From Methanobacteriota archaeon (GTDB lineage: Archaea > Thermoplasmatota > Poseidoniia > Poseidoniales > Poseidoniaceae), in the NCBI GenBank assembly GCA_002694245.1, contig NZLM01000069.1, positions 1 through 9,660 of the forward strand: a stretch of DNA of 9,660 nucleotides, given 5' to 3'. The notes beneath the pieces were generated by a model. The model was given only the letters and a program-made list of their open reading frames with translations. It was not told the origin of the DNA and searched no databases. Both the position numbers and the translations under genes were made by a program. Below are positions 1-6,734 of this stretch, one piece after another; within the stretch, counting starts at the first letter, position 1; each line of letters starts with the position of its first letter.

Positions 1-2
1 TG

Positions 3-632
3 ATTGCTAGAATAGGGTGGGTACTACCATCAATCACGATATCGCTATCAACTATTTTACACATAATTTCAGGAGAGTATAGGGCATTCCCTTTCTTCAT
101 CTCTGAAACTGACTATCCAGGTCTACAGAGAACTATATTCACTGGAGGATTGTGTATAACAGGAATCCTAGTTGTCATTATATCTTGGAAATTATTTGTC
201 AAAAATAAATCAAAAACACGTTGGTATTGGATGGAGTTATCTATGCTAAGTGGTGTTTTCGCCGGGATTAACATAAGTCTAATGTCGTTTATGGACATGT
301 ACGACCACCTAGATATGCACATTACAACATCGATGAATGTATTCTACTTTGGACTTGGTTGGTGTTTTACAACACATCTCGCAATGAAGCATGGTAATGA
401 GAAGGGTAAGAGATTCCGTTACGCTTCGGTATCATTAGGTTTTATCGCATTTACAATTATGATGACTGCGATGACATTGGCGATAAATGAACATCCTAGT
501 TTCTTGGAAACCAATGATATGGACCTAATCCAATCATGGGTTAATTGGGCTGCTCCGATGGAATACCTGCTCGTTATTTCTTTCATTCTAACCTTGAAGT
601 CCTTTGAAATTGACATACAAGGGCAGGATTGA
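3..632 (+). CDS. Frag1/DRAM/Sfk1-like six-helix membrane protein (5' end cut by the window edge)
   Basis: The reading frame is open from the first bases, so the gene is cut at the left edge. The window begins with TG in this frame, so position 0 could even be the first base of a start codon; 209 residues are visible. I see about six hydrophobic segments (near residues 2-22, 44-66, 77-95, 107-128, 138-160, 178-200). The loop after helix 1 reads FPFFISETDYPGLQRTIF, which resembles the PYISDTG..PE...F signature of eukaryotic DRAM/Frag1/Sfk1 proteins. The last helix (AAPMEYLLVISFILTLKSF) resembles the final DRAM helix, with a hydrophilic tail. Family members are integral membrane proteins linked in eukaryotes to autophagy and lipid or GPI-anchor handling; the function in archaea is unknown. 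An internal TTG at 150 would remove helix 1 and the signature loop, so I reject it as the start. The amidotransferase follows 4 bases later, probably in the same transcript. Family assignment is from motif and topology memory only. Confidence 0.6.
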   Translation: MARIGWVLPSITISLSTILHIISGEYRAFPFFISETDYPGLQRTIFTGGLCITGILVVIISWKLFVKNKSKTRWYWMELSMLSGVFAGINISLMSFMDMYDHLDMHITTSMNVFYFGLGWCFTTHLAMKHGNEKGKRFRYASVSLGFIAFTIMMTAMTLAINEHPSFLETNDMDLIQSWVNWAAPMEYLLVISFILTLKSFEIDIQGQD

Positions 633-636
633 TCTT

Positions 637-1278
637 ATGCCAAAATTACTTGTTGTAGATTTACTTGCTGAGAGAGAAGCTTTTGGCAAAAAGGGTGTAG
701 AAGAAATCGTTCGCCATTTCCCTGGCCATGATGTTCTACTTTGGGCCCCACACACTAATGAAGCTAGAGATTATGGTTTTGGAACTCGAATCGAACAACC
801 AATCAGATCGGATGTTGTTGTCATCACTGGAAGTAGAAGGAATGTCTCAATGTGGGAAGACTGGATGGATGAAGTCGCTAAACTGATCCGAGATTGTGAG
901 GTTCCACTATACGGGATTTGTTTTGGTCACCAAATAATCTGTAAAGCCCTTGGCGGAGAAGTTCAAAGAGCTGATGAAGGATCTTCTTTCTTAGCGGATG
1001 TAACCTATACTGATGGAACAGTCAAGAGGCAACTTTTCACCCACCAAGACCATGTCGTAAACCCCGGGGAAATGGAAGTGATAGGCAGTTCGAGTCACTG
1101 TGAAATTGCTGTGTGTAAGCACCCCACAAAACCAATAAAAACCGTTCAATTTCATCCCGAAGCTACTCTAGAAGTATTAGATTACTCGTTGCAATGTGGT
1201 GACATGAACCAACAAGAAAGAGAGGATTTCGGTGACGGAATTCAAGACGAGAATGTATCTCAGTCTTTACTTAATTAG
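637..1278 (+). CDS. Stand-alone class I glutamine amidotransferase, GMP-synthase-like
   Basis: The product is 213 residues, about one GATase domain. The catalytic triad is visible: the nucleophile elbow YGICFGHQI with Cys95, and the motif VQFHPEATLE with His173 and Glu175. The segment ITGSRRNVSMWEDW (residues 64-77) fits the glycine/serine-containing loop that precedes the nucleophile domain in GMP-synthase-like amidotransferases. Such enzymes hydrolyse glutamine and pass ammonia to a partner, or act on gamma-glutamyl compounds; no synthetase partner is visible in the window, so the substrate is unknown. I chose ATG 637 because AGGA at 625-628 lies 8 bases upstream; a longer form from TTG 604 would overlap the previous gene and add an unconserved leader. 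The last 30 or so residues after the HPE motif are polar and acidic and look like a family-specific tail. The gene ends 5 bp from the stop of the convergent FeS oxidoreductase gene. Confidence 0.82.
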   Translation: MPKLLVVDLLAEREAFGKKGVEEIVRHFPGHDVLLWAPHTNEARDYGFGTRIEQPIRSDVVVITGSRRNVSMWEDWMDEVAKLIRDCEVPLYGICFGHQIICKALGGEVQRADEGSSFLADVTYTDGTVKRQLFTHQDHVVNPGEMEVIGSSSHCEIAVCKHPTKPIKTVQFHPEATLEVLDYSLQCGDMNQQEREDFGDGIQDENVSQSLLN

Positions 1279-1283
1279 GAGTT

Positions 1284-3308
1284 TCACTCTGCTTTTGCAG
1301 CTTGGATTTTAGCGTCATTTGCTTTTATCTGCTCCCAAACGATTTCGGCAATATCCTTTACTTCCATATCTGAACCGATTGAAGAAAGCCCATCAGTAAC
1401 CATCGTAGAACAGAATGGACAACCAACTGCAACAGTATCAGCACCAGTTGCAGCTAATTCCTTAGAGCGGATTATGTTAACACGATCGTATCCTTCGTCA
1501 ACATGTTCTTCCATCCACATTTGAGCGCCACCCGCACCACAGCAGAATGATCCTCTGCCGTGATTTTCAGTCTCAATATCAACACCACCAATCGCAGCTC
1601 TAGGTGCATCCATTTCCCCGCCAATTCTTCCTAAGTAGCACGGGTCATGATAAGTGATATTTCCATCATGACTTGGTTCAGGTAGTTTCCCTTCGTTTTG
1701 CAGGTGGTTGATTAACTGAGAGTGGTGCATGACCTCAATATCTTGTCCTCCAAAGTCTTTGTACTCTGTTCCCAAGGTGTGGAAGCAGTGTGGGCATGAG
1801 GACACAATTTTCTTCACTCCTATCTCCTCGAATGTCGCTAGGTTAGTTTCAGCCAGCATTTGGAAGAGATACTCATTTCCAGCACGACGAGCGGCGTCTC
1901 CACTACATCCTTCTTGCATTCCTAAGATTCCAACATCTAATCCCGCTTCCTTCATTATGGAGATTGTATCCCTTGCCACCTTCTTGTTGCGCTCATCGAA
2001 GGAAGCAGCACATCCTGCGAAGTAAATGTATTCTGCAGGCTCAGCAACTTTTACGTCCAAATCTGCAGCCCAGTCACCTCTTTCATGCATCGGAATACCG
2101 TACGGGTTGGAGTCGCTTTCTAGGTTCTCAATAGTCATCATGAGAGGCATTACAGTTTCTTCAACAGATTCATCGAATTCCATTCTTTCCATCATCAAGT
2201 GCCTTCTGGCATCTGTCAATTTTGGAACGTGTTCGATGTTTACTGGACATACATCAACGCAGGCATTGCAAGTGGTGCAAGCCCAAATTGCAGACTCTGA
2301 AAACCGGGTAATGATGTCCTCTTCCGGTGTTTCTCCGCTCAGTAGCAACTGAGAGTGCTCATTTGCATATGCTCGTACATCGTGAATTATTTGCATTGGA
2401 TTCAATGCTTTGCCTGATGCATATGCAGGACAGACATCTTGACATCGTGCGCATGATGTACATGCCCAGCCGTCGATCAGGCTTCTCCATGTAAGTTGCG
2501 AGTATTGTGCAGCACCAAATGTTTCTAAATCCAAATCGTCCAAAGGAACTGCTGTTCCATTTTCGTCTACTTGGAGAGGTCGCATCTTTGCCATTGGTTG
2601 TGTGTCAAAGAAGAAGACGTTAGGAAGTGCCATCACAAGATGCATGTGTTTACTAAGAGGGATTAGGAAAAGGAATGTGCAGATTGCAAGCATGTGAGCC
2701 CAGTATGCCCAGTTAACAGCCGATTGTGTTACCGTGAATGTTTCTGCAACCCACGCACCTATCATTTCGTAGGTTGGATCGGGGCCCTCCCCTGCTTCGA
2801 TTACAAAGGCTGTGGTACAGATTGTCATAATCAGCAACAGGATTACGTTTCCTTCCAACTGACTCTTGCCCTTCAACTTCTCTGGGGTGAAGAGAACTCT
2901 TCTATTTAGAGCAAGGAAACAACCAATAAGAGCGCTGGTGTATCCTAACTCGACCATTCCATTCCAAATCGGATTTAGTAAATCGGGAAGCACATGCTCG
3001 CTGAATCTATTTCCACTTGCGAGATCAAACATATCGGTTGAAAGCATTAGGAATCCCCAGAACATCAAGACATGCATTCCACCCGCAATTGGGTCTTCCA
3101 GAACCTTCTTTTGACCAAGCCAAACACTAGCAGTTTCTTTTAGTCTGGCGCCCCAAGAATCGAATCTATCGTCCTTGGCTCCAACCATAACTAAACGTGT
3201 TGCTTTTTGTAGCTGAAAAGTGAAGAAACCAATAGAGACCAGGCCTAGTGCCAATAGGATATACCAACCAGAGATTCCTGCATAGGACACATCCAGAGGG
3301 TGCTGCAT
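1284..3308 (-). CDS. Membrane-bound FeS oxidoreductase, HdrD/FadF/EMO type (heme b membrane domain + 2x[4Fe-4S] + two CCG domains)
   Basis: The 674-residue protein has an N-terminal membrane part resembling the NarI/HdrE cytochrome b subunit, with hydrophobic segments near residues 14-34, 76-95, 116-135, 154-171 and 200-225. His79, His205, His221 and His223 are candidate heme ligands. Next is a ferredoxin-like dicluster with Cys283/286/289/293 and Cys344/347/350/354. Two cysteine-rich CCG (DUF224) domains follow: Cys433, Cys468, Cys505, Cys508; and Cys557, Cys589-590, Cys630, Cys633. The first domain has GCSGD where classical CCG domains have CCG, a variation I recall as common in this subfamily. 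This architecture matches B. subtilis FadF/YwjF, actinobacterial homologues and the bacterial EMO proteins, which carry electrons from ETF (fatty-acid oxidation) to the membrane quinone pool. That role is inferred here; no etf or fad genes lie in the window. GGTGA at 3312-3316 lies 3 bases before the chosen ATG. The gene is divergent from mevalonate kinase. Confidence 0.85.
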   Translation of the reverse strand: MQHPLDVSYAGISGWYILLALGLVSIGFFTFQLQKATRLVMVGAKDDRFDSWGARLKETASVWLGQKKVLEDPIAGGMHVLMFWGFLMLSTDMFDLASGNRFSEHVLPDLLNPIWNGMVELGYTSALIGCFLALNRRVLFTPEKLKGKSQLEGNVILLLIMTICTTAFVIEAGEGPDPTYEMIGAWVAETFTVTQSAVNWAYWAHMLAICTFLFLIPLSKHMHLVMALPNVFFFDTQPMAKMRPLQVDENGTAVPLDDLDLETFGAAQYSQLTWRSLIDGWACTSCARCQDVCPAYASGKALNPMQIIHDVRAYANEHSQLLLSGETPEEDIITRFSESAIWACTTCNACVDVCPVNIEHVPKLTDARRHLMMERMEFDESVEETVMPLMMTIENLESDSNPYGIPMHERGDWAADLDVKVAEPAEYIYFAGCAASFDERNKKVARDTISIMKEAGLDVGILGMQEGCSGDAARRAGNEYLFQMLAETNLATFEEIGVKKIVSSCPHCFHTLGTEYKDFGGQDIEVMHHSQLINHLQNEGKLPEPSHDGNITYHDPCYLGRIGGEMDAPRAAIGGVDIETENHGRGSFCCGAGGAQMWMEEHVDEGYDRVNIIRSKELAATGADTVAVGCPFCSTMVTDGLSSIGSDMEVKDIAEIVWEQIKANDAKIQAAKAE

Positions 3309-3373
3309 AATTCACCGACGAAGGTTCTCTCCTTCAACCCAACGGACAAGTACCTCAACCATTAGGGGTTGAC
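3309..3373. promoter_or_regulatory. Divergent intergenic region between the FeS oxidoreductase and mevalonate kinase genes
   Basis: These 65 bp must hold the start signals of both genes. I see no convincing TATA box on either strand. Two perfect short inverted repeats are present: GAAGG/CCTTC (3320-3324 and 3331-3335, 6-base spacer) and TCAACC/GGTTGA (3355-3360 and 3367-3372, 6-base spacer). The second overlaps the mevalonate kinase ribosome binding site. Whether either is an operator is unknown. Confidence 0.4.
3365..3368 (+). promoter_or_regulatory. Ribosome binding site of mevalonate kinase
   Basis: GGGG lies 5 bases before ATG 3374. It supports this ATG over the GTG that follows directly as codon 2, and it sits partly within the right arm of the TCAACC/GGTTGA inverted repeat. 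Confidence 0.6.
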
Positions 3374-4471
3374 ATGGTGCAAGCCAGCGCGCCGGGCAAG
3401 TGCATTCTCTTTGGTGAGCATGCTGTTGTGTATGGACAACCCGCTGTTGCTGTTGCGATAGACCAAAGAATGAATGTAAAATTGGAATTAAGCGAAGATT
3501 GGAGAATAGATGGAATGATATTCCATCCAGAGAGACACCCTCATGTTGATGCCTTGAGGCAGCGAATGTGGAATTCTGGACCTCCCTTATCGATAAAAAT
3601 TACAGGAGAAATTCCACCAGCGAGTGGCCTTGGTTCATCGGCCGCACTATCAGTTGCAGCTAGTGCAGCCTTGAGATGTGCAAGAGGACGCCAAATTACG
3701 AATGATGATTGGGCGGAAGGATGGACTGCAGCAAGTCCAAACAACGTTTACAATGGCCCATGGGAATTTGGCAAAGGAGACTCTGTACTGTTTGGTATGG
3801 CAGCAGTCGACGAAGATGAATGTGCAATTCTATCACACGCTGTAGAGGCCCACGCTCAAGGTGGTAAAGCCTCACCACTCGACTCTAGCACATGCTCACA
3901 TGGAGGATGTGTCGTTCTATCTGACAAAATAGAAAATAATCTAAATTGGCTATATTCTAGAAAATTAAATGATGTAAGATGGGAAGTTCATTCAATCGAA
4001 TTAGACATTCCAAATGATATTTGGTTAGTTATAGGCAACACAGGCCTACACGCCCCAACCTCTGAACAGGTCGCAAAAGTAGCAAAGGTCCTAGAAGAGC
4101 AACCCGAAAGAATGACTGAAATAGAAACAATTGGGATAATATCCCGAAGGGGAATTACCGCTTTGTTAGAAGGTGATATGGAGGGAGTTGGTAGAGCAAT
4201 GAGTGAAAATCATCTATTGTTGAGGAACCTTGGAGTATCGAGCCCTGAGTTAGAAAATCTGGTAACAGCGGCTGCGCCTTCTTCTTTAGGTGTCAAACTC
4301 ACAGGAGCTGGCGGTGGTGGTTGTATGATTGCATTGACTCGAGATCCAAAAACTACCAGTGAAGCCATAGAACTTGCTGGTGGCAGAACTTTGATTTCGA
4401 GGCTTGCGTCCACCGGAATGAGCGTAGATGAAGAGGGAATTTCTGGATTGTGGAACCCCTTTGAAAACTGA
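3374..4471 (+). CDS. mvk: Mevalonate kinase (GHMP kinase family)
   Basis: This enzyme phosphorylates mevalonate with ATP in the cytoplasmic mevalonate pathway that makes isoprenoid precursors for archaeal ether lipids. The 365-residue length is somewhat long for archaeal mevalonate kinases. The three GHMP motifs are clear: motif 1 APGKCILFGEHAVVYGQPA (residues 6-24), the phosphate-binding motif 2 PPASGLGSSAA (81-91), and motif 3 KLTGAGGGGC (308-317). Asp170 in GGKASPLDSS matches the catalytic aspartate in the family's GKxSxxD stretch. LFGEHAVVYG is typical of mevalonate kinase rather than phosphomevalonate kinase, galactokinase or the decarboxylase-like mevalonate-3-kinase of Thermoplasma. 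The segment around residues 115-150 is less familiar and may be a lineage insertion. The stop lies 36 bp before tbp, which has its own TATA box. I am confident of the family and fairly sure of the substrate. Confidence 0.9.
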   Translation: MVQASAPGKCILFGEHAVVYGQPAVAVAIDQRMNVKLELSEDWRIDGMIFHPERHPHVDALRQRMWNSGPPLSIKITGEIPPASGLGSSAALSVAASAALRCARGRQITNDDWAEGWTAASPNNVYNGPWEFGKGDSVLFGMAAVDEDECAILSHAVEAHAQGGKASPLDSSTCSHGGCVVLSDKIENNLNWLYSRKLNDVRWEVHSIELDIPNDIWLVIGNTGLHAPTSEQVAKVAKVLEEQPERMTEIETIGIISRRGITALLEGDMEGVGRAMSENHLLLRNLGVSSPELENLVTAAAPSSLGVKLTGAGGGGCMIALTRDPKTTSEAIELAGGRTLISRLASTGMSVDEEGISGLWNPFEN

Positions 4472-4477
4472 CTCTTC

Positions 4478-4485
4478 TTTAAATA
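4478..4485 (+). promoter_or_regulatory. TATA box of the tbp operon, placed for a leaderless transcript
   Basis: TTTAAATA is centred about 26 bp before the tbp ATG at 4508. Archaeal transcription starts about 25 bp downstream of the TATA box, so the mRNA should begin at or next to the start codon. The lack of any Shine-Dalgarno match just upstream of 4508 agrees with a leaderless message. Because the gene encodes TBP itself, the box offers a route to self-regulation. Confidence 0.6.
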
Positions 4486-4507
4486 GGGGTTTATAATCGG
4501 CCTAAAT

Positions 4508-5119
4508 ATGAACGATGAGGACCGTTTGACAGTTGTTAACGTAGTTGCTAGCACAAGAGTAGCAGAAGAATTAGACCTTCCAGACATTGCGATTCAGTTG
4601 AATTGTGAGTACGAACCAGAACAATTCCCTGGTGTAGTTTACCGTGTCTCGGACCCGAAACTAGCGATTCTAATGTTCCGCTCAGGACGTGCAGTATGTA
4701 CAGGTGGTAAAGATGAGGATAACATCCACACAGGTATTGAAAGAATGATCAATGACCTACGCTCTGCAGGAATCACGACATGGGACCTAAAGGATGTAGA
4801 AATTGAAGTTCAAAACATGGTTGCAACATATGCTTTGCATTACCCAGAAGACTATGACGGTAACGACAAGTTCACTGGTGAGCCTCAAGCGGGTCAACCA
4901 AGAAAGTTGAATCTAAACAACCTAACATTCCACCTTCCTTTCGACAAGGTTGAATACGAGCCAGAGCAATTCCCTGGTCTAATTTATCGACTTGACTATC
5001 CTAAGGTTGTCTGCCTAATTTTCGGATCTGGCAAAATGGTAATCACTGGTGCTCGACACAAGGATGAAATTTTGGAAGCAGTCCAAATTATCCAAGACGA
5101 GTTAGCTGACTTGCTGTGA
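4508..5119 (+). CDS. tbp: TATA-box-binding protein (archaeal TBP) with an insertion in the second repeat
   Basis: TBP binds the promoter TATA box and, with TFB, recruits RNA polymerase. The 203-residue product contains the two-fold TBP repeat: EYEPEQFPGVVYRV (residues 34-47) and EYEPEQFPGLIYRL (149-162), each followed by a FxSGKxxxTG-like strand. The four DNA-intercalating phenylalanines are Phe40 and Phe57, then Phe155 and Phe172; spacing within each pair is 17, as in yeast TBP (F99/F116, F190/F207). Spacing between repeats is 115 instead of about 91, because some 21 extra residues (roughly 112-133, PEDYDGNDKFTGEPQAGQ and flanks) sit between the first strand and first helix of repeat 2, with about three more in the linker. 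Ordinary archaeal TBPs are about 180-190 residues. The gene heads a likely operon: its TGA overlaps or closely precedes the start of the next gene. Confidence 0.95.
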   Translation: MNDEDRLTVVNVVASTRVAEELDLPDIAIQLNCEYEPEQFPGVVYRVSDPKLAILMFRSGRAVCTGGKDEDNIHTGIERMINDLRSAGITTWDLKDVEIEVQNMVATYALHYPEDYDGNDKFTGEPQAGQPRKLNLNNLTFHLPFDKVEYEPEQFPGLIYRLDYPKVVCLIFGSGKMVITGARHKDEILEAVQIIQDELADLL

Positions 5120-5124
5120 TAAAA

Positions 5125-5697
5125 ATGCAGCCCCTTGGACCTAGCGAGGTCGATTCGAGTAGTATCGATGTCTGGGTTGTTTCACATGGTGGCGTAGCAT
5201 CAAACGCATTGTGTGACCACATGCAAAAGCAAGGAATCAGAACAAGGCCCGAAAATTACGGGTTAATCTGTCACAAACAACACCCTGGTACCCCAATAGG
5301 AAAACCAATCTTAGTTATCCATGGCGATTATTTGGATGCTATTCGTTCAATGGATAGAAGGAAGTTTTTGACCGCTAATGCTGCAAAGATGTGCCTTGGA
5401 ATTAATGCCCCAGAAATCCCATTGTCACGATTTTTGCAATCCTTCCCCGATGACCCTGTGGGTTTCTCGATGTTTCTAGAGAGTTTCAGGAATGCAAAAT
5501 CCTTAGGCACAGACAATGTGGCATTCTTGCGATACCCATACACCAATGATGAGGCTCTAGATGCGTTCAAATCATTAGGAGTGAAAATAGACATGGAAGG
5601 GTTTTCTTTGCGTGAGAGAAAGAAAAAATATTCACCACGATCAAAGGATGTAAAGGCCATCCTAGATGTATACCGAAATTACAATTTCGAGGAGTGA
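5125..5697 (+). CDS. Sulfotransferase-like P-loop protein
   Basis: I cannot name this gene firmly, but its layout matches a family of small sulfotransferase-like proteins. Counted from GTG 5116 (193 residues), it has a strand-loop WVVSHGGVASNA (20-31) in place of the 5'-phosphosulfate-binding loop of PAPS sulfotransferases. ILVIHGDYLDAIRSMDRR (65-82) lines up with the 3'-phosphate segment (RNPKDVAVS in classical enzymes), keeping Asp and Ser (Asp74, Ser78) but with Gly70 where Arg is usual. VAFLRYPYTNDEAL (135-148) resembles the late FLRYE segment, and a basic RERKKK stretch follows. PAPS binding is therefore inferred, not shown. I chose ATG 5125 because GTGAT at 5116-5120 pairs well with the 16S tail; GTG 5116, in a 4-base GTGA overlap with the tbp stop, is a real alternative. 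The glycosyltransferase gene follows directly, suggesting a carbohydrate acceptor. Confidence 0.5.
   Translation: MQPLGPSEVDSSSIDVWVVSHGGVASNALCDHMQKQGIRTRPENYGLICHKQHPGTPIGKPILVIHGDYLDAIRSMDRRKFLTANAAKMCLGINAPEIPLSRFLQSFPDDPVGFSMFLESFRNAKSLGTDNVAFLRYPYTNDEALDAFKSLGVKIDMEGFSLRERKKKYSPRSKDVKAILDVYRNYNFEE
5689..5694 (+). promoter_or_regulatory. Ribosome binding site that sets the glycosyltransferase start at 5703
   Basis: GAGGAG, continuing as GGAGTGA, is a strong Shine-Dalgarno match located inside the last codons of the preceding gene. It is 8 bases before ATG 5703, whereas GTG 5694 starts inside it and could not use it. Confidence 0.7.
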
Positions 5698-5702
5698 TTT
5701 GT

Positions 5703-6734
5703 ATGATTGCATGGATAACCACCTGGGGTATCAGGTGCGGAATTGCAACATACTCGAAATTTCTTGTTGAGCAAATGGAAGATGTTGTTGTGCTCTGCCA
5801 ATCTGGTGAGGGAGAGGTCACTGGAGCAATACCATGTTGGACCAGAGATTCTGATTTCTTTGGAGGAATAATTGCTCAAATAGCAGCGAAAGGGATCGAA
5901 AAAGTCGTTATCCAACACCAACCGGGATTGCTAAGATTCTCTTACTTAAACACACTATTACTGAAACTAGCAGACATGAATGTAAAGGTCTTCATTACCA
6001 TGCACAATACACGTGATAGATCTTTGATTTTCCCAAGTAAAAGGATTGAGAAGGCCGTTGAAGGACTGAAAACATGCTCTACAGTGATGGTACACTCCAA
6101 TGCTGATGTAGAAAATTTGAACCTTTTAGGAATCACAGAAAATGTGGTTATGATTCCTCATGGAATATATCCACCACCATCAAAAGATGTAGAACCACTA
6201 CCTACAGAAGGAAGAGTCCTGGGGACATTTGGATTCCTTCTACCTCACAAAGGGCAACTCGAGTTGATAGAAGCCTTCGAGAGGCTACCTGGCTGGGATG
6301 AATTACTACTCCTTTGTGCAACACGAGAAGGTAGTGGCAATATGGAGAAAAAAATCAACGATTTAATTGCTAAAAAGAATCTAGTTGGAAGAGTTAGATT
6401 GATTACTGACTTTTTAGATGACGATGTAGCAATTTCAACACTTGCAAAATGTGACTTACTCGTATTTCCTTATCAGAATACAAAAGAGTCAGCGTCTGGA
6501 GCTGTCCGAATGGGAGTTGCGTCTGGAGTACCAATAGCAGTCACACCAATTCCTATCTTCGAAGACGTTGTTGGTGCAATAAAGTTACGTGGGAAAACTG
6601 TTGATGATATTGTTGCTAGTATCTCAATGACATCTAACGAGGAATTAGAGTCCTGTCGAAATGACATGGTAAAATTACGAGACTCACTTCAGTGGGATGT
6701 AGTAGCAGGCCGAATTCAAGAATTATTGATGTAA
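5703..6734 (+). CDS. Glycosyltransferase, GT4-like (GT-B fold)
   Basis: The product is 343 residues and probably transfers a sugar from a nucleotide or lipid-linked donor to a glycan, lipid or protein acceptor at the cytoplasmic face; donor and acceptor cannot be read from the sequence. The N-terminal domain starts [18 protein letters not shown] (4-21), the usual glycine-rich first strand and helix of GT4 enzymes, and has [15 protein letters not shown] (69-83) and FITMHNTRD (97-105). The C-terminal domain opens with [20 protein letters not shown] (173-192), the typical donor-domain start, and has [20 protein letters not shown] (250-269), where Glu262 sits in the position of the GT4 EX7E-type motif, followed by ASGVPIAVT. 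There is no signal peptide or membrane segment. The start at 5703 is set by a strong GAGGAG site; GTG 5694 would add three residues. Translation is probably coupled to the sulfotransferase-like gene. The end overlaps cysNC by 19 bp tail-to-tail. Confidence 0.85.
   Translation: MIAWITTWGIRCGIATYSKFLVEQMEDVVVLCQSGEGEVTGAIPCWTRDSDFFGGIIAQIAAKGIEKVVIQHQPGLLRFSYLNTLLLKLADMNVKVFITMHNTRDRSLIFPSKRIEKAVEGLKTCSTVMVHSNADVENLNLLGITENVVMIPHGIYPPPSKDVEPLPTEGRVLGTFGFLLPHKGQLELIEAFERLPGWDELLLLCATREGSGNMEKKINDLIAKKNLVGRVRLITDFLDDDVAISTLAKCDLLVFPYQNTKESASGAVRMGVASGVPIAVTPIPIFEDVVGAIKLRGKTVDDIVASISMTSNEELESCRNDMVKLRDSLQWDVVAGRIQELLM

Noticed and set aside
150..632. A TTG-started shorter version of the first membrane protein
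   Set aside because: The same frame is open to the window start and the upstream part encodes helix 1 and the conserved loop, so the gene is cut by the edge and does not start here.
604..636. TTG start extending the glutamine amidotransferase by 11 residues
   Set aside because: ATG 637 has an AGGA site at good spacing and begins directly at the first beta-strand; the extension overlaps the previous gene.
1279..1283. Terminator between the convergent amidotransferase and FeS oxidoreductase genes
   Set aside because: Only 5 bp separate the stops, and I see no hairpin or T-run that could be called a terminator on either strand.
1729..2352. Two adjacent plus-strand open frames inside the FeS oxidoreductase gene
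   Set aside because: They are antisense shadows of a gene whose cysteine motifs are intact along its whole length.
4490..4497. TTTATAAT as a TATA box for tbp
   Set aside because: It is only about 11-18 bp before the start codon; transcription from it would begin inside the coding region. TTTAAATA at 4478-4485 is placed correctly.
4210..4587. 125-codon open frame on the minus strand across the mevalonate kinase end and tbp start
   Set aside because: It is antisense to two well-supported genes and to the tbp promoter, with no recognisable protein motif.
4607..4988. Direct repeat of about 35 bp (near 4607-4644 and 4952-4988)
   Set aside because: It encodes the matching EYEPEQFPG segments of the two TBP repeats and reflects the ancient internal duplication of the protein.
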